Positions 22,839 through 35,049 are shown, counted from the stretch's first letter. The stretch is DNA of 64,000 bases from Wallemia ichthyophaga EXF-994 (GCF_000400465.1 NW_008806299.1:1-64000), one strand, 5' to 3'. Notes: generated from the sequence alone by a model not told the origin. Translations and numbers: made by a program.

Positions 22839-25800
22839 CTAACCAATGAGACCACCACGTTCGAATCTCTTTCCTTCTTTATACTGGAATTTAGATACGT
22901 CTTCCTCTTTACTAAGCGCGTTGACAATCTCGATAAGCGTTGCAAAATGCAGTGGCTTGAGGAAAAATCCATTGAAACCCTGTTCTTTCAAAGTCGGCAG
23001 GTCATTTTGAGTGATTGAGGCAGAGAAGGCAAAAACCGGTAATGGCCCATTCTGGCTCTTAGTCCTGAAAGACCTGCCTTCCTTCTCCATGCTGCGAATT
23101 TTGCCCACACATTCTTTGCCGTCACAAACTGGCATCATTAAGTCCAACAGCATCACGTCAAATCCGGTATTCTCTCCACTCAGCTGGTCGAGCGCTTCTT
23201 GGCCGTTATCAGTAAGTACGACGTTCATTTCTTTTAGTCTTCTTGCTATTATTCTATTATTGATAGGATCATCGTCGCAAGCCAGTAGACGAGTTTGGGT
23301 GGGGCCCTCCTTAATAGTGAGGTTGTCCTTTATTTCCTTCGCTAAGTCTTGAGGCTCACCATGCTCGCTCGGTTCTGGTGCATAATCTATCACTTTGGCT
23401 CCTTCCGCTTTCGACTCACTCATGGCACTCTCTGAGTCATTGGTCTGATTTATCTGAGACATCGACGGCTTATGCCTGGCTTTTAAACTCTTACGTTGTG
23501 CAGACGGTTTGCTTGATGCGTCGCTCAAAGACTGTGTGTTAGAGTTGGTGAGATCCTCAATATCGCTCTGGCTCGCCAAGCTGAGCGGGATAGTGACGTG
23601 CCATTTCGTATATTCACCTAAAAGCTGTTAAACGAATTGTTTGGAGATACCAACACTTACCTCTCCGAGATGAACAAGTCATCTTCGCTTGTAACAGAGA
23701 AACAGCTTTGGCGACCTGCACCAAGCCCCTTCCAAAAGAGTTGCCCTCGGAGCTGTCATGTGTCGATACTGACTCAGTTTGCTCACTACCTGTCCCACTA
23801 GTATTCTCAAGCTTTTCAAATCCATGAAACATCTCCTTTAAGCGTCTTTGCGAAATACCGGTACCAGTGTCATGAACTGTAAGCATTATAGCTGAGGTGT
23901 TGTTTTGATCAGTCTCATGCTCAGATATGGACGTCAACTTGATATACACTTTGCCTTTTTCGTGATTATATTTGATGGCATTTTCGAGAAGATTTTTGAC
24001 TATTAGACGGATCTGAGGGGAGTGAGTTAGTGTTAATGAAAAACAACAAAACACAAACCTTTCTATTATCAGAAACTATGAATGGATTTTCTATTTGACT
24101 TGTTTCTATTTCGATCGATATATTCCGGCTGATCATTTCCTGTTTGAACATCTCAACACAATCGAGGACATTGCTAACGATATTCATAGCGCTCTTGACT
24201 GGCGCATTCTCTTCCGATTGAGTGGTGAGCGATATGAGATCATTGACTGCATAGAGCATGCTCTGAGCACTAGATTTAGTCTTTTTGAGATTCTTGCGCG
24301 TTTCTTTATCAAACACACCCTCCTTCTTCTCCAACGCCATATCCAAATAGCTGCAAAAATGATGCAGAGGTGTACGCAGCTCATGCTCAAAGTCTTTGTC
24401 TACATTGGTCATTAACAGATCAGACAGCTTAGATCTTGTACTCTGACGATTACGTCCAAGCACCTTTGAGTAGACGGCTGAGAGGACAGATGCACTTTCA
24501 AGCTCTTCCGGCCGCCATTCTCTTGCAGTACTGGTGACAGATTCTGTCCACTTTTTGAAGCTAGCTCTGGGTTGAAGGGGTGTACTACCCACAGTCTTTT
24601 CACTCGGATTACCAGCCCATGAAATATTTTCCAATTGACCACTGCGTATGAACGCAATGAAGTGATCACCAGGCGCTTCCTTAGAATTGTCATTGAGTGG
24701 GACATATAGCAATCCCGATAAGTTCTGTTCGTTGTTTATCTCTATATTAGGATATTCCCGCTTCAGTCTTGTTGTGTATCGAATATCTTTCCACTTCTTC
24801 TGCTTGAGGTACTTTCCAATTTGCTTAATGTCATCGTAATACTCATCATTACCAATGATTTTCATCTTGCCATTGTAGCAGATAATTAAATTCTCACTAT
24901 CGAAGAGGCGAAGTAGATCAATGTCTTTATTTGACGAGATACTTCCACTCATTGTGTCATTTGGATTCATCAGAATGCTTCGTCCCATGAGACGTTTTCT
25001 ATATATTGCATTATCCATATTTCTAGATATCATATCAGAAAACATCTGTGAAGCTTTGTTAGGTTGTTTGAGTCGGGCAATGAACTAAACTCACCTTCAG
25101 TAGTTGCATTTGAGGGAATGAAACTCTCATCTCCTTCTCGAAAGAGTGACACGATACCAAACCAAAGAGATTGCTACTATTAGGACGCTGCGTGACAACA
25201 CTGATTGACAGGGATGACCTGACATTCATATTTTTTAAATAGCGAATATGTATTGGCGACATAGCTCTAAGAGCACAGCCGCTCATATTTAGTGGATATT
25301 TCAAGTCATTTTTGTTTCTGACAACCACCTGACTAATCTTTGCATCTCGATCAAAAAGTTGCCTAACTTTGCTGTGTTTATAAAGCTCTCTAGCTTGAGC
25401 GGGAATATCAGAGGCAGGGAAATGTAGCCCATGAAAAATTTCATTGCAGCGCTGCCAGTTCATGAGTTCACTCTCAACCTTTCCATTGGCTTCGCTGTCA
25501 AACTTATACAACAGCACTCTGTCAAAATTGGTAATATCCTTTGTAAGACCTACGATGACATCGTAGAGGTCTTCAATCGACTTCTCTGCTGCTTCAGCAA
25601 GTTGGGAATCAATCTCTTGACAAAGACTCAAAACATCTAGTGAGCTAATTCCATCTGGATTGTTGATGTGTCTTCTTATTTTTGCGCTCAAATGTTCGCG
25701 ATCCATCTCCTCTTCTCGTATGGCACGTTTAGAGTCGTCTAGCGTTTCCAATTGCCTTCTCTCCTTTTCAAGCTTCTCCAAGAACAACTTGTTAGTCCTT

Positions 25801-27425
25801 TGTGATCTTTGCAGTATCCTGAGTGGCTTAGATTTACTGATAGTAGACCGGCGAATTTCAAGCAGAGTAGCATAGCTGTCCTGTCCCAAACTCCAATAAG
25901 GCTCGTCGTAGTAGTCTGGATTTTGCTCATCTGCGTTATTTGTTTTGACGTCAGTGACTTCCTGCATGTTATTAGGTTTAACAGTGTCATTTGTGCTGTT
26001 CGTGTTTGACTGAATCGTATGATCAACAGAGCCGTTATTCCTGATAGTGTCTTCAGCAGAATTGCTGCTTTGCTTGAACAAGTTAATGGGATATAACGGG
26101 TGGATATCCTTGTCAAAAATTCTAGGTATCTCAGCGTTACTCATTTTTGCCTTAGCGGCTGGATCATAAATCGGTTCAAATTCGAGAATAATTCGACGAC
26201 CACCTTGATCTTGACTGTTATGATGAACGGGTTCTTCACCTAGTTCATTTTCCATATCGTTAACAGCTGCGGTAGTGGTAGCTTTCTGCGCTGCACACCA
26301 ACACCACCATTCTCGGCTACCCTCGATGCCTTCCTTCCCTACACCTGACAAGGAGAACGTGTGTATCGCTTCTCTATCTCTCTTGTCTCCGTCCAATTCG
26401 ATTAGCTCGATAATAACATCATGCAGCTTAGACGCGCTTTCGGCACTGAGAATATCGGTCAAACAGTTAAGCTTGAAGAGATTGCGCACTGAAGTACCAA
26501 GATGTACATTGACGTTCTCTGACGCTTGCATGACGCGCAACTCATCATCATACAATTCAACCACAAGCAAGCATCCAAAGCTTTGTATGGCACCAGGTGT
26601 TGCAATGGGTTCATCTTCACATGTGTGGATCTGATTATCACCGACTTGGATATAGAATCCGTCTTGGGCTTCCTTGAGTGAGAATGCTGGGAATTTCGGT
26701 AAAGCGGTGTCAGATGATGTATTATTGGTTGTCTCTTCTCTTGATGGTTTACTAAAAATATCTACTGTGCTATACTGATCATCAGCGGAATCTTCCTTAT
26801 CCTTCTGACGATTATATTGTATGTGTGATTCCATAGCTTCAGCGGCGGTACTGGTGCGATATTTAAAAAATTCATTGGACTGACTAGCATCTTGGACTGC
26901 CTCATCCTTTTCTTTGCCTCTTTTGGCATCTTCACCTGACATACTCAAACCGCTACTGACAGCATCGTTTTCGCGCTGGGTTTCCTCATCCAAAGTTGGG
27001 CCATCTTCACCAGAATCAGCGTTGGTGGTGGAGATGGAATCGACTGATCTGTCATCAGCGGAAGATGGTGTCCTTTCGTCTGTACGTAGTTAGTCATCAT
27101 TTTTGCGCCGATAGCACCACAAACCTGGTAAGGGGAGATTTGGATCATCGGTGGCTACATGCTGCTCCAATCTCTGTGGAGCGGTATTGGATTGAGGCTG
27201 CTGGCTCGAATACACCTCATCTCTAGGATTTGTAGGCCGTCTGCTGTAGACGAACTCTCCAGATGAAGAGGGCGAATATGCTGGTCGCTGGGCTTTGTCA
27301 GTGTGTTTATGGGAGCCTTCTGATGCTAAATCCTGGGCTTCGTTGCCTTCTTGGGCTTGTTGATCCTTAGCCACTTCCTGCTGCGACGATCGCCTAGACT
27401 TCTGTGGGAAGCTGAATTCAGTCAT
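22839..27425 (-). CDS. Phytochrome hybrid histidine kinase 2 (tandem paralogue)
   Basis: Exons on the minus strand: 27125-27425, 25095-27079, 24059-25045, 23661-24012, 22839-23617 (1467 aa). Same domain order as its neighbour: PAS with biliverdin Cys about residue 254 (HTCEDEPIATPGAIQSFG), GAF with FPASDIPAQAR, PHY with PRASF about 921-925, HisKA with His about 983 (FEHELRTPLHHF), HATPase (LENAIKYN, DTGTGI, FGRGL), receiver (ACDDDPINN, VMLLDLMMP, FFLKPLHF). The intron before the HATPase N-box is at the same place as in phytochrome 1 (DNRK| versus DHRK|) but has a normal GT donor. Other introns differ: there is an extra one inside the GAF/PHY region and one missing after PAS. The C-terminus is ERGGLIG, shorter than its paralogue. 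Confidence 0.95.
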
Positions 27426-27835
27426 ACTAAATTTATTAAACTGTTTTCAAGGTTTCTTGTGGGTGTTTTGTGTGATTTCGTGTTGTGTTTTCGTTATGAA
27501 TTTCAAGCTGGCCGTAAGTGAAAAGACAGTGATCAGCGCTTTGAGAGTGGGGCACGCAAAAGATAAGATTCGGTTCAAATGCACTATTTATAGGTACAAC
27601 ACAGTCTGTAAATGCTTGAAGCTTGAGAAATTAATTTAATTCGGATGATTTTCTGATTTTCGAGCGATCAGCGAGCGGGTTAATAAGCTTAACGTGAAGT
27701 GAAGTTTTCTGGACAAACGGTTTCGCAGAGGCTTTGGTATACATAATATCCTTTATGTTCTCTGCTTTACTCCTCTTGGGGTTTTGACTTGCTGACTTGC
27801 CTTTGACTTATCATTTTTACTGTTTAGCTACCACA
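27426..27835. other. Divergent promoter, phytochrome 2 / FHIT
   Basis: About 410 bp between two divergent starts. No additional gene; no element I can name with confidence. Confidence 0.6.
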
Positions 27836-28457
27836 ATGGCCAAGCAGTTATTCCACAAGTTTGATATCACCAGCCAGTCGTTCTACAGATCCAGTCTATC
27901 AGCTGCGTTTGTAAATCTCAAGCCTATTGTGCCAGGTCGTGAGTCAGGAGATAGCGCTCATTCATTAGCTCACGTTGAAGCAGATGTGCTTGTGATTCCG
28001 CAGCGCAAGGTGGAGAGATTCACTGAGCTCTCCCCGGATGAAGTATCTGACTTGTTTTTGTCCGTCCAGCGCGTCGGTAAGGTGTGTCTGCGTGTCAGCG
28101 AATGCATGTTCTAATCGGCGCGTATCGCAGGTCGTAGAAAGCGTGTGGCGATCGAATGCTCTCACTGTATCAGTACAAGACGGCGTAGATGCTGGCCAGA
28201 CCGTCCCGCACATCCACGTTCACGTTCTACCCAGAAAACCAAACGACTTTCCGTCCAGCGACCAGATTTACGAAGAGCTGCAAAAGCAGAACATACAGGG
28301 TAACTACGAGGAGCTGATAAGAAACGCTAAAATCAAAATGGACTCGGATCGCCAGCCAAGAACGTTAGCGGAGGTAGGTAACGGTGCAATAAGCGCAAAT
28401 TCAGCTGATATCGTGTAGATGGAGAAAGAAGCTGATATGCTATCCAAGTATTTCTAA
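27836..28457 (+). CDS. HNT2: HIT-family dinucleoside triphosphate hydrolase (FHIT/Aph1-like)
   Basis: Cleaves diadenosine triphosphate to AMP and ADP. Exons 27836-27938, 27984-28081, 28131-28373, 28419-28457 give 160 aa, typical for FHIT. The first intron must be removed to rebuild [17 protein letters not shown]; read through, the His codon is lost. The catalytic histidine triad is [10 protein letters not shown] and the C-terminus ends in the conserved [12 protein letters not shown] from a 39-nt last exon. All four exons keep phase. Conserved [18 protein letters not shown] and [12 protein letters not shown] support the assignment. Confidence 0.93.
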
Positions 28458-28611
28458 CAAATATACCAAAATCGTTTGTTGCCAGCATATGAGGAATGCA
28501 GCCACTTTGTAAATAAATTTATTGATTTGTGATTCTCTACCGCCTACTTTGCCGCTCAAATTGTTTCTGTCATCCTCGTTCAACTCTATATCCCAAACAC
28601 CCACGAACGAC

Positions 28612-29667
28612 ATGGTACAATTCATCATACGTGCGTCCAACGACCTCAAGATCCCAATAGACGTAGATGCCGAGAAGACGGTGCTGGAGCTGAAGCACCA
28701 CGTGCAGACGCTCAACGCCGAGTATCCGGCTGAACGCCTTCGACTCATCTACTCGGGCAAAGTGCTTAAGGACGAGGAGCAGTTGAGCAAGTACAGCATC
28801 GCAGAAGGCAACACGGTGCACATGGTGAAGGGCGCGCCAAAATCTACGCCCTCATCGTCATCAGCCCAGCCAGCCACCGCGGCGCCAACTCCTGAACAGA
28901 ACGGTATTCCATCCACGCTGTCCACCGGGGCTGGAGCCCACGACAGTCTAATCGAGCAGCTGGGATCGTCCAGAGTGGCGGGAGCACTCAACAGCCAAGG
29001 CATTGATGTAACCAACCCCAATATGTTGCAGGATCTTATGAGCAGTCCCGAGTTCTCCAACCAAATGTCGAGAATGATGAGCGATCCTTCCATGCTCGAT
29101 CAGGTGTTGAATTCCCCTCAATTCGCTAGTCTCCCAGCTGACAGACGTGAGCACATGCGTCAGACTATGCAATCACCTTTGTGGGTGCTGCTTTGCTTCT
29201 AGGTGGTGCGACAGTTTTAACTCTCATGCAGCTTCAGATCTATGATGTCGAATCCTGAGACGATACGCGCAATGATGCAGGCGCAGAGGGCATTTGGCGG
29301 TGGAGATGGCGCCGGCGGACAAGGCTTTCCACCACCAGGATCATTGGGACAGCAGCCAAACGCACAAGGTGAACAGCAGCAACAGCAGCAACAGGATCCA
29401 ATGGCTGGTATACAGAATCTCCAGAATTTACTCGGCGGCGCAGGCGGATTAGGTGGTTTGGGTGGTCTTGGAGGTATGGGTGGTTTCGGAGGTTTCGGCC
29501 AGCCATCTCAGAACACAGACCAAAGACCGCCAGAGGAGAGATACGAGACACAGCTTTCACAATTGACAGGTATGGGATTCACAGACGCAAACAAGAATAT
29601 CAGAGCTCTGATGGCGACTGGTGGAGACATCAATGCGGCAGTTGAATACCTTTTTACTAATTTGTAA
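28612..29667 (+). CDS. DSK2: Ubiquilin, ubiquitin-like/UBA shuttle protein
   Basis: Delivers ubiquitinated proteins to the proteasome. Exons 28612-29180 and 29232-29667 give 334 aa. Order: N-terminal ubiquitin-like domain ([20 protein letters not shown]), Ser/Thr/Pro linker, STI1-type repeats ([18 protein letters not shown], then [19 protein letters not shown] rebuilt across the intron), a Gln run and a Gly-rich stretch, and a C-terminal UBA domain ([20 protein letters not shown]). Domain order and length fit Dsk2. Confidence 0.94.
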
Positions 29668-29905
29668 AATTTTAGGCGTTTCTGTTTGAAATTACGTTAT
29701 ATTTGTTGTGAAGCATAAATCTTGCGAATGATCATCTTTAAATTCGTGATAAGGTTTTTTTACATACGCTTCAGGTTTCATCATAGGTAAGCAGTGGAGA
29801 TAGTGGAGCTTTGACATAATTCGTGACTTGACCAACAACCACAACTAAAATCTGGTTTCAAGAAGTGAGCGCGCCCTGTTACAAGCCGAGCTAATTTTGT
29901 AGCAG

Positions 29906-30151
29906 ATGGGTGACAGCCCAATGTCGATCGAAGCGGGACCAAGACGGATGCTTTTCGATTTTATGCTCGAGAACGACAAAGTGCACATTACAGCGACTCA
30001 GCTTGTCTACGTTCTTTCTGCTATAGACTACAACTACGTTTTAGTAAAAGTCGTCGATAGCATGGGTCGTGACCATACGACTGTCGTCGGCGATGAAATC
30101 AAGGTGCCGACCAGTTATATTGATTTCAACAATGACATCGACAGCACGTGA
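29906..30151 (+). CDS. Small SH3-like protein 1
   Basis: 81 aa, ATG start. The C-terminal half resembles an SH3 fold: VYVLSAIDYNYVLVKVVDS, a loop, then EIKVPTSYIDF, similar to the SH3 ending xVPxxYI. There is no catalytic motif. A weakly similar SH3-like ORF follows at 30482, suggesting an old tandem duplication. It could have missed upstream exons. Function unknown. Confidence 0.5.
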   Translation: MGDSPMSIEAGPRRMLFDFMLENDKVHITATQLVYVLSAIDYNYVLVKVVDSMGRDHTTVVGDEIKVPTSYIDFNNDIDST

Positions 30152-30481
30152 CGCACAGATATCACGCACATAGCCTTCTTTGCACAACAAACGTCACATG
30201 ATGACGCAAAACTAAACAAGGGCGTATTTTCTTTTTGTAATTGGTTTTTATTTGGCTGCTTTGGTTCTCGGTAATTTTTAAGGCTTGACAGGATGTTTCA
30301 GACTTTCACGCGTCGTATAAATGACCAACGAGAAACGGGGCCACTACTGAAGCTCCAGCGTATTTAGCCAGTGTGGTGTGTTCACTGTGCTGGCTACATT
30401 CCACATATTCCATGACGTCTTGACGCCTTTAATGAATGCATCGATTGCGTTGGAAATTTAAAGCCTTTTGTTCCTCTTCAC
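30152..30481. other. Intergenic region between SH3-like genes
   Basis: About 330 bp with no gene seen. Confidence 0.5.
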
Positions 30482-30901
30482 ATGCAAAACAAATCGAACT
30501 TGGTTTGTGGGCAATTGGTTTATGTGAAATTCATCCTACTAACCATCGTACACGCAGGCATAAGAGATTACGCTTATAGCGTATCAGATAAGCGGCATCA
30601 GGGCTTGATCGACCAATTCCCCCTCGTGAAGCCAGTTTTGAATACTTTTACACCGGATCACAGCAGTAATAGCCACGAGCTAGAAGTGAAAAGTGGAGAG
30701 TTTGTTTGGTTACTAGGCGAATTTGATGTCAATTGGACGATCGTCAGAAAAGTGATCGCCATCGATCCATCGGGGACACTGGTACTCGATAAGAAGCAAG
30801 GGATCGTACCGAGCCGTTATATTGATCTTCATTGGTCATGCACACAATTTTCTCCAGTCGACGAGGTCACAATACCAGATTTTAACCGTCATACCTCATA
30901 A
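30482..30901 (+). CDS. Small SH3-like protein 2
   Basis: 139 aa if read straight through. The C-terminal half is SH3-like: ELEVKSGEFVWLLGEFDVNW, IVRKVIAIDPSG, then GIVPSRYIDLHW. Near the 5' end an intron-like segment (a GT donor, CTACTAAC branch, CGCAG acceptor about 30560) may be removed, shortening the N-terminus; several GT donors fit and I cannot choose. It parallels the SH3-like gene just upstream. Function unknown. Confidence 0.5.
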   Translation: MQNKSNLVCGQLVYVKFILLTIVHAGIRDYAYSVSDKRHQGLIDQFPLVKPVLNTFTPDHSSNSHELEVKSGEFVWLLGEFDVNWTIVRKVIAIDPSGTLVLDKKQGIVPSRYIDLHWSCTQFSPVDEVTIPDFNRHTS

Positions 30902-31047
30902 CACCTATATACAAATGAGCATGAATGAATGAAATTTCTAAATTAGTCGTACAAGTTGGAAATCCATGGGCTTGTTGCTTTCCTAGCAAGATAAGAGCAT
31001 TGAGAATGCATGGATTGATAGTGATGAGGAGCACCTTAATTCCGATG

Positions 31048-31293
31048 CTAATAGTCCAGCATCGGTATGCCCTCGAAAGTCTTATCTTTAGCACTTTCAG
31101 CGTCCTTGCTAGAGGTGGGCGTCTTGAAGAGTTTGCAAATGCGGCTGATGGGCTTCTTGGTTCCAAATTTTGAGGCTATCGAAGCTAATGCTATCGAGGT
31201 CGTCCTGTTGAGTTTCTCTTGCATAACCGACAGCGTTGTAGCTTGCCTTTGTACGGGCGAGAAGTCTATCTCTTCATAGCCAGTGAGATACAT
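31048..31293 (-). CDS. Hypothetical small protein, possibly the last exon of a longer gene
   Basis: 81 aa from an ATG; a CATCAG acceptor-like site lies just upstream on the minus strand with open frame between (HYRES before the Met). The product is basic and soluble (KLNRTTSIALASIASKFGTKK, SRICKLFKTPTSSKDAESAK). I do not recognise it and cannot place the upstream exon reliably. Confidence 0.35.
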   Translation of the reverse strand: MYLTGYEEIDFSPVQRQATTLSVMQEKLNRTTSIALASIASKFGTKKPISRICKLFKTPTSSKDAESAKDKTFEGIPMLDY

Positions 31294-31816
31294 GGATTCG
31301 CGGTAATGTGCTGATGATAATGAGATTCTGTGATCTTAAGAGTTTCACCGTGCTTACAACCAGTTGGGAGGCTCCCCGCCTCGAGGTCCTAATGTGTTTA
31401 AGCGGTGCTAATTTACAATAAGCAGCTACCCACGAGCATTGTTGAAGCAATTAAAGGCTGAGACTGCGCAAGTGACAATGCTACGGCTCTTGATCTCGTT
31501 CGACCCTGAAGACCCTTCAAGAAAGCGTTGTAGCTGCGGTGAAGCCAGTGAATCGCTACAGAGACAGCCAGCCGATATGTTATTGGATTGAATCATCTTG
31601 CATGTCTGAGGTTGGGTACTGTGGAGTCGACGCTGTTGCCTCAAAAAATGCTCCTAGTAATGGGAAAGAGGTTGATATATTAGAAAAAAAATCACTATAT
31701 AGTACATCCCATTCTTTCTATTTTAATTTTTCTTAGTTTGAGTTACTAATGGGTGACGTTTTGATCTACAAAACCACGGATTTGGATACATCTTAAGCAT
31801 CTCGTAAACGTTCAGA
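31294..31816. other. Intergenic region before small helical protein B
   Basis: About 520 bp. Minus-strand frames here might hold upstream exons of the 31.0-31.3 kb gene, but no splice combination stood out. Confidence 0.4.
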
Positions 31817-32323
31817 ATGACTGAAAATGAAATATATTTACAATTATCGAGTCGGCCATCGGTAGAACTCTCACCGCTTTTCATTTTCAATCCTTTGCTC
31901 AGTAATACAATTGCCACCGTCCCCTCGATACAAATTAGGGCGAGTAAGTCGTAATATTTTACCTCTTTCAGCACAATGACACGTGATCCAGTCCTCTACC
32001 TCTTCAACGACGACCTCGACAACGCTATCCGCACTGCTAGCATGGGCAGAAGCGATGATCGTCTGCTGCTATACACAATTGCGATAGCGCTGCGAAGAAG
32101 ATTGGATACAGACAGCTTGAAAGTGTTTAAGCAGCTCAGTATGATGCAATTTCCGCTTCTAGAACGCGTATATAACCATGTGTCTTACCAAAAAGTCATT
32201 GAGAAGGTTATCGATTTGGAAGCCATGGACAACCCTCGAGCGAGAAAGATAGTTGAGGATATACAGTTGAATGAGTTGAAGCTATTGTATGAGTATGCGC
32301 AGGTTCAATCGAAGCAAGAGTGA
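31817..32323 (+). CDS. Uncharacterised small helical protein B (paralogue of the 15.4-kb gene)
   Basis: Exons 31817-31943 and 31992-32323 give 152 aa. The apparent ATG at 31976 lies inside the 48-nt intron; splicing at GATCCAG joins PSIQIRA to ILYLFNDDLDN and aligns with its paralogue over the whole length. First exon length (127 nt), intron phase (1) and position are identical in both copies, yet the proteins are strongly diverged, so the duplication is old and both copies are probably under selection. Conserved core: LLNDD/LFNDD, LRR(M/R)LD, PL(I/L)(D/E)(E/R)(I/V)Y, EL(K)(I/L)LY. No known family recognised. Confidence 0.75.
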
Positions 32324-32499
32324 AAATCAAAAGTCGCCATAACGCCACACACTTTCTCATTTCTTCAAATATAGACTGTAATATGCACTGTACTTTTACA
32401 AAACGACCTAGCTACGAATATAATACTTAACATTTATAACAATATTGCGGAACCTTTTAAGACTTGTCGACCACTCCACACCCCACATACATTACTCTT

Positions 32500-34504
32500 T
32501 CAACTCTTCATGAGGTCGTAGAATGCACTTTGAGGCAAGTGAATATTTCCCACTGCCTTCGTCTTTAGCTTGGCTTTACCGCGTTTCTGCTGGTTAAGTT
32601 TTTTGAGCTTACGGTCAAAGTGACCACCGTACAACCCTTCCGTCACATTCATCCGCATGGCCTTGATAGTTTCTCTGGCGATGGGCTTCTGTCCAATGGC
32701 AGCTTGGATCGCGACCTCGAACTGCTGTTTTGGGATGACATCTTTGAGTTTGCTCACCCAGTGCTTGGCGACATCCATCGACTTGGAGCGGTGCACAATC
32801 ATAGCAAGTGCATCAACCGGCCTATGATGAATCAGCATGTTCAGCTTGACGAGATCGCTAGCGACGTAGTCCGCCTGCTGGTACTCGAAAGATGCATAGC
32901 CGCTAGTCGCCGATTTCAGTTTGGCGTAGAAGTCAGTAACTATTTCTGCGAGCGGGACGTGATATTTGAGGTGCACCCGCGGGGGATTGGAGTTCTCGAG
33001 ATAGTTGAACGCGACTTGGTCGCCGCGGTGTGCTGACATGAGCTCTATCACACTGCCTAGATACTCATCAGGCACTATAACTTCCGCATTCACGTAGGGC
33101 TCGAATAGCGACGCTTTCTTATTAGAAAGCTCGTGCGGCTCGGGGAAGTCTGAAGGCACCCGCACTATCCGCTCCTCGCCGCCCTGGATCACCTTGTAAG
33201 GGACAGTTGGTGCGGTGATGATAACCTCCGAGTCGTGCTCATCTTCCAAGCGCTGCCTGAATACATCGAGGTGCAGTTGTCCGAGAAATCCAACCCTGCA
33301 GCCCTGTCCCAAGGCATTCGAGGACTCTCTATTCACAGTCACGCTGGGATCGTTGAGAGTGAGTCTCTTCACATTTTCTTCTAGTCTCAGGAAATCTTTG
33401 TTGTCAACGGGAAACACTCCAGCAAAGACCATCGGCTTGACTGGCTGAAAACCAGGGAGGGGCTCGACTGGTTGCGACTGCTTGTAGATTGTGTCACCTA
33501 TGTGTGCCTCGCTCGACTCCTTCATTCCACACACCAAGTATCCCACTTGTCCGTGCTGCAGATGCGTCGTCGGCTTCTCGGCTGGATTCAGCACACCAAC
33601 CTCCCCCACTGTGTACCTGCTTTTTGAGTGGTGCGAAACGACAACATCACCTGGTAGTGTGTTAGACGGGCTGAGCTATGTGAAATATTTGGCTCCCACC
33701 CTTCTGTATCGACCCACTCTCAATTTTGATGAGCGACACTGCGCCTCTGAATTTGTCAAAGTATGAGTCAAACAGGAGCGCTTTGAGGGGCTGTTGGCGG
33801 GGCGGAGTAGGTGATGGAGGAGGAGGAGGTATTTGGTCGACAATCGCATGCAACACCTTTTCTACATTCAGCCCTGACTTGGCTGATATGGGCAGAGCAG
33901 AGTCTATATCGAGGTCGAACTGCATGAGCACCTGCTCAATAACAGCGTCAGGCTCCGCAGCCGGCAAATCTATTTTGTTGATAACGGGTATGATTTTGAG
34001 ATTGCGCTGACTGGCAAGCTCAAACACAGACAGCGTCTGCGCCTGAATACCCTGCGTAGCATCAACCAGCAGCAGCGCACCGTCGCAAGCTCCCAGCGAT
34101 CTGCTCACTTCGTAGCTGAAATCTACATGTCCGGGTGTATCTATCAGATTGAGAAGGTACTTGTCCCCTTTATAATCATAAAGCATGCTCGATGAATTCG
34201 CCTTCACTGTAATGCCGCGCTCACGCTCCACCTCCAGCTTGTCGAGCACTTGCTGATTCTGGCCGGGCTTGATTGTATTGGTGAGTTCGAGGAGGCGATC
34301 AGAGAGCGTGCTCTTCCCATGATCGATGTGCGCTACGACTGAGAAATTGCGTATCTTCTCTGTGGGGTAATCTTCCATGTTGATGCATCTCCGTGTCGTC
34401 GTTGAGAGATTGCGGATCTCCGAGGCGAGGAAGGCCAGCGGAGATTTACGGATTCGACTGACTGCCGCGCATGGAGTGCGATACATGCTCATCGACATGC
34501 TCAT
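32500..34504 (-). CDS. GUF1: Mitochondrial translation GTPase GUF1 (LepA/EF4)
   Basis: Ribosome-bound GTPase that supports mitochondrial protein synthesis under stress. Exons 33700-34504 and 32500-33650 (minus) give 651 aa. A Ser/Arg-rich presequence precedes the G domain: G1 AHIDHGKST, G3 DTPGHVDFSYEV, G4 NKIDLP, G5 SAKSG. Splicing the 49-nt intron joins SIQKG to DVVVSHHSKSRYTVGEVGVL, the LepA domain-2 pattern. The LepA-specific C-terminus is present (KRGKAKLKTKAVGNIHLPQS). The N-terminal Met-Ser run offers several in-frame starts; I used the first. Confidence 0.95.
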
Positions 34505-35049
34505 CGGCGCTTTCTATACAATGCAAATGGTGGTGCGCTATAAAGAGCAATCGCACTGAGCTAATGCTGGCGAATATTAACGAGTACAAAGACGTTCAGC
34601 CTGGAGATGTGCTCAGATGAATCTCGGCTTTAAGAATTAAAGCAGCTTTCTGCCTTGAATTTTGCAAGAGCAATATAGCCAATAATAAGGAATAGGCGAT
34701 TTGAAGGCTATTTGGAATACGAACTTCAAGACGTCATTCAATTTTACCAAGTAATACGGTTATACAATCTTCCTTTCTTCCCCTCAAACGTATCACCAGA
34801 TGACGTCGCCAATGAACATTCAGCATCATCGGATTATCGAAAGCAGTATGTTAGCAACTTTTGTTGTCATCTGTCAATAATTACTGATTGATTTATCAAA
34901 AAGTGTATATATGGAATTTTTGTAGACACCGCTGTCAGCTGTCAAAAGAGGAGTCTGTCTGTCAATTTACGTTAGCTTTGCCGCCCACATGTGAAGACTA
35001 ATGACAGTGCTATGTAATTTTAGCGTTCCATCACTTCAATACCATCAAC
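34505..35049. other. Intergenic region
   Basis: About 545 bp, divergent between GUF1 and the small secreted-protein gene. No gene seen. Confidence 0.6.

Noticed and set aside
31976-31978. ATG at 31976 as start of the small helical protein B
   Set aside because: It falls inside the intron; the paralogue and the GTAAGT..CCAG junction require an upstream first exon starting at 31817.
33651-33699. GUF1 reading GGSQIFHIAQPV followed by a stop
   Set aside because: This is read-through into an intron; splicing at AAGG|GTGGGA..CCAG restores the LepA pattern.
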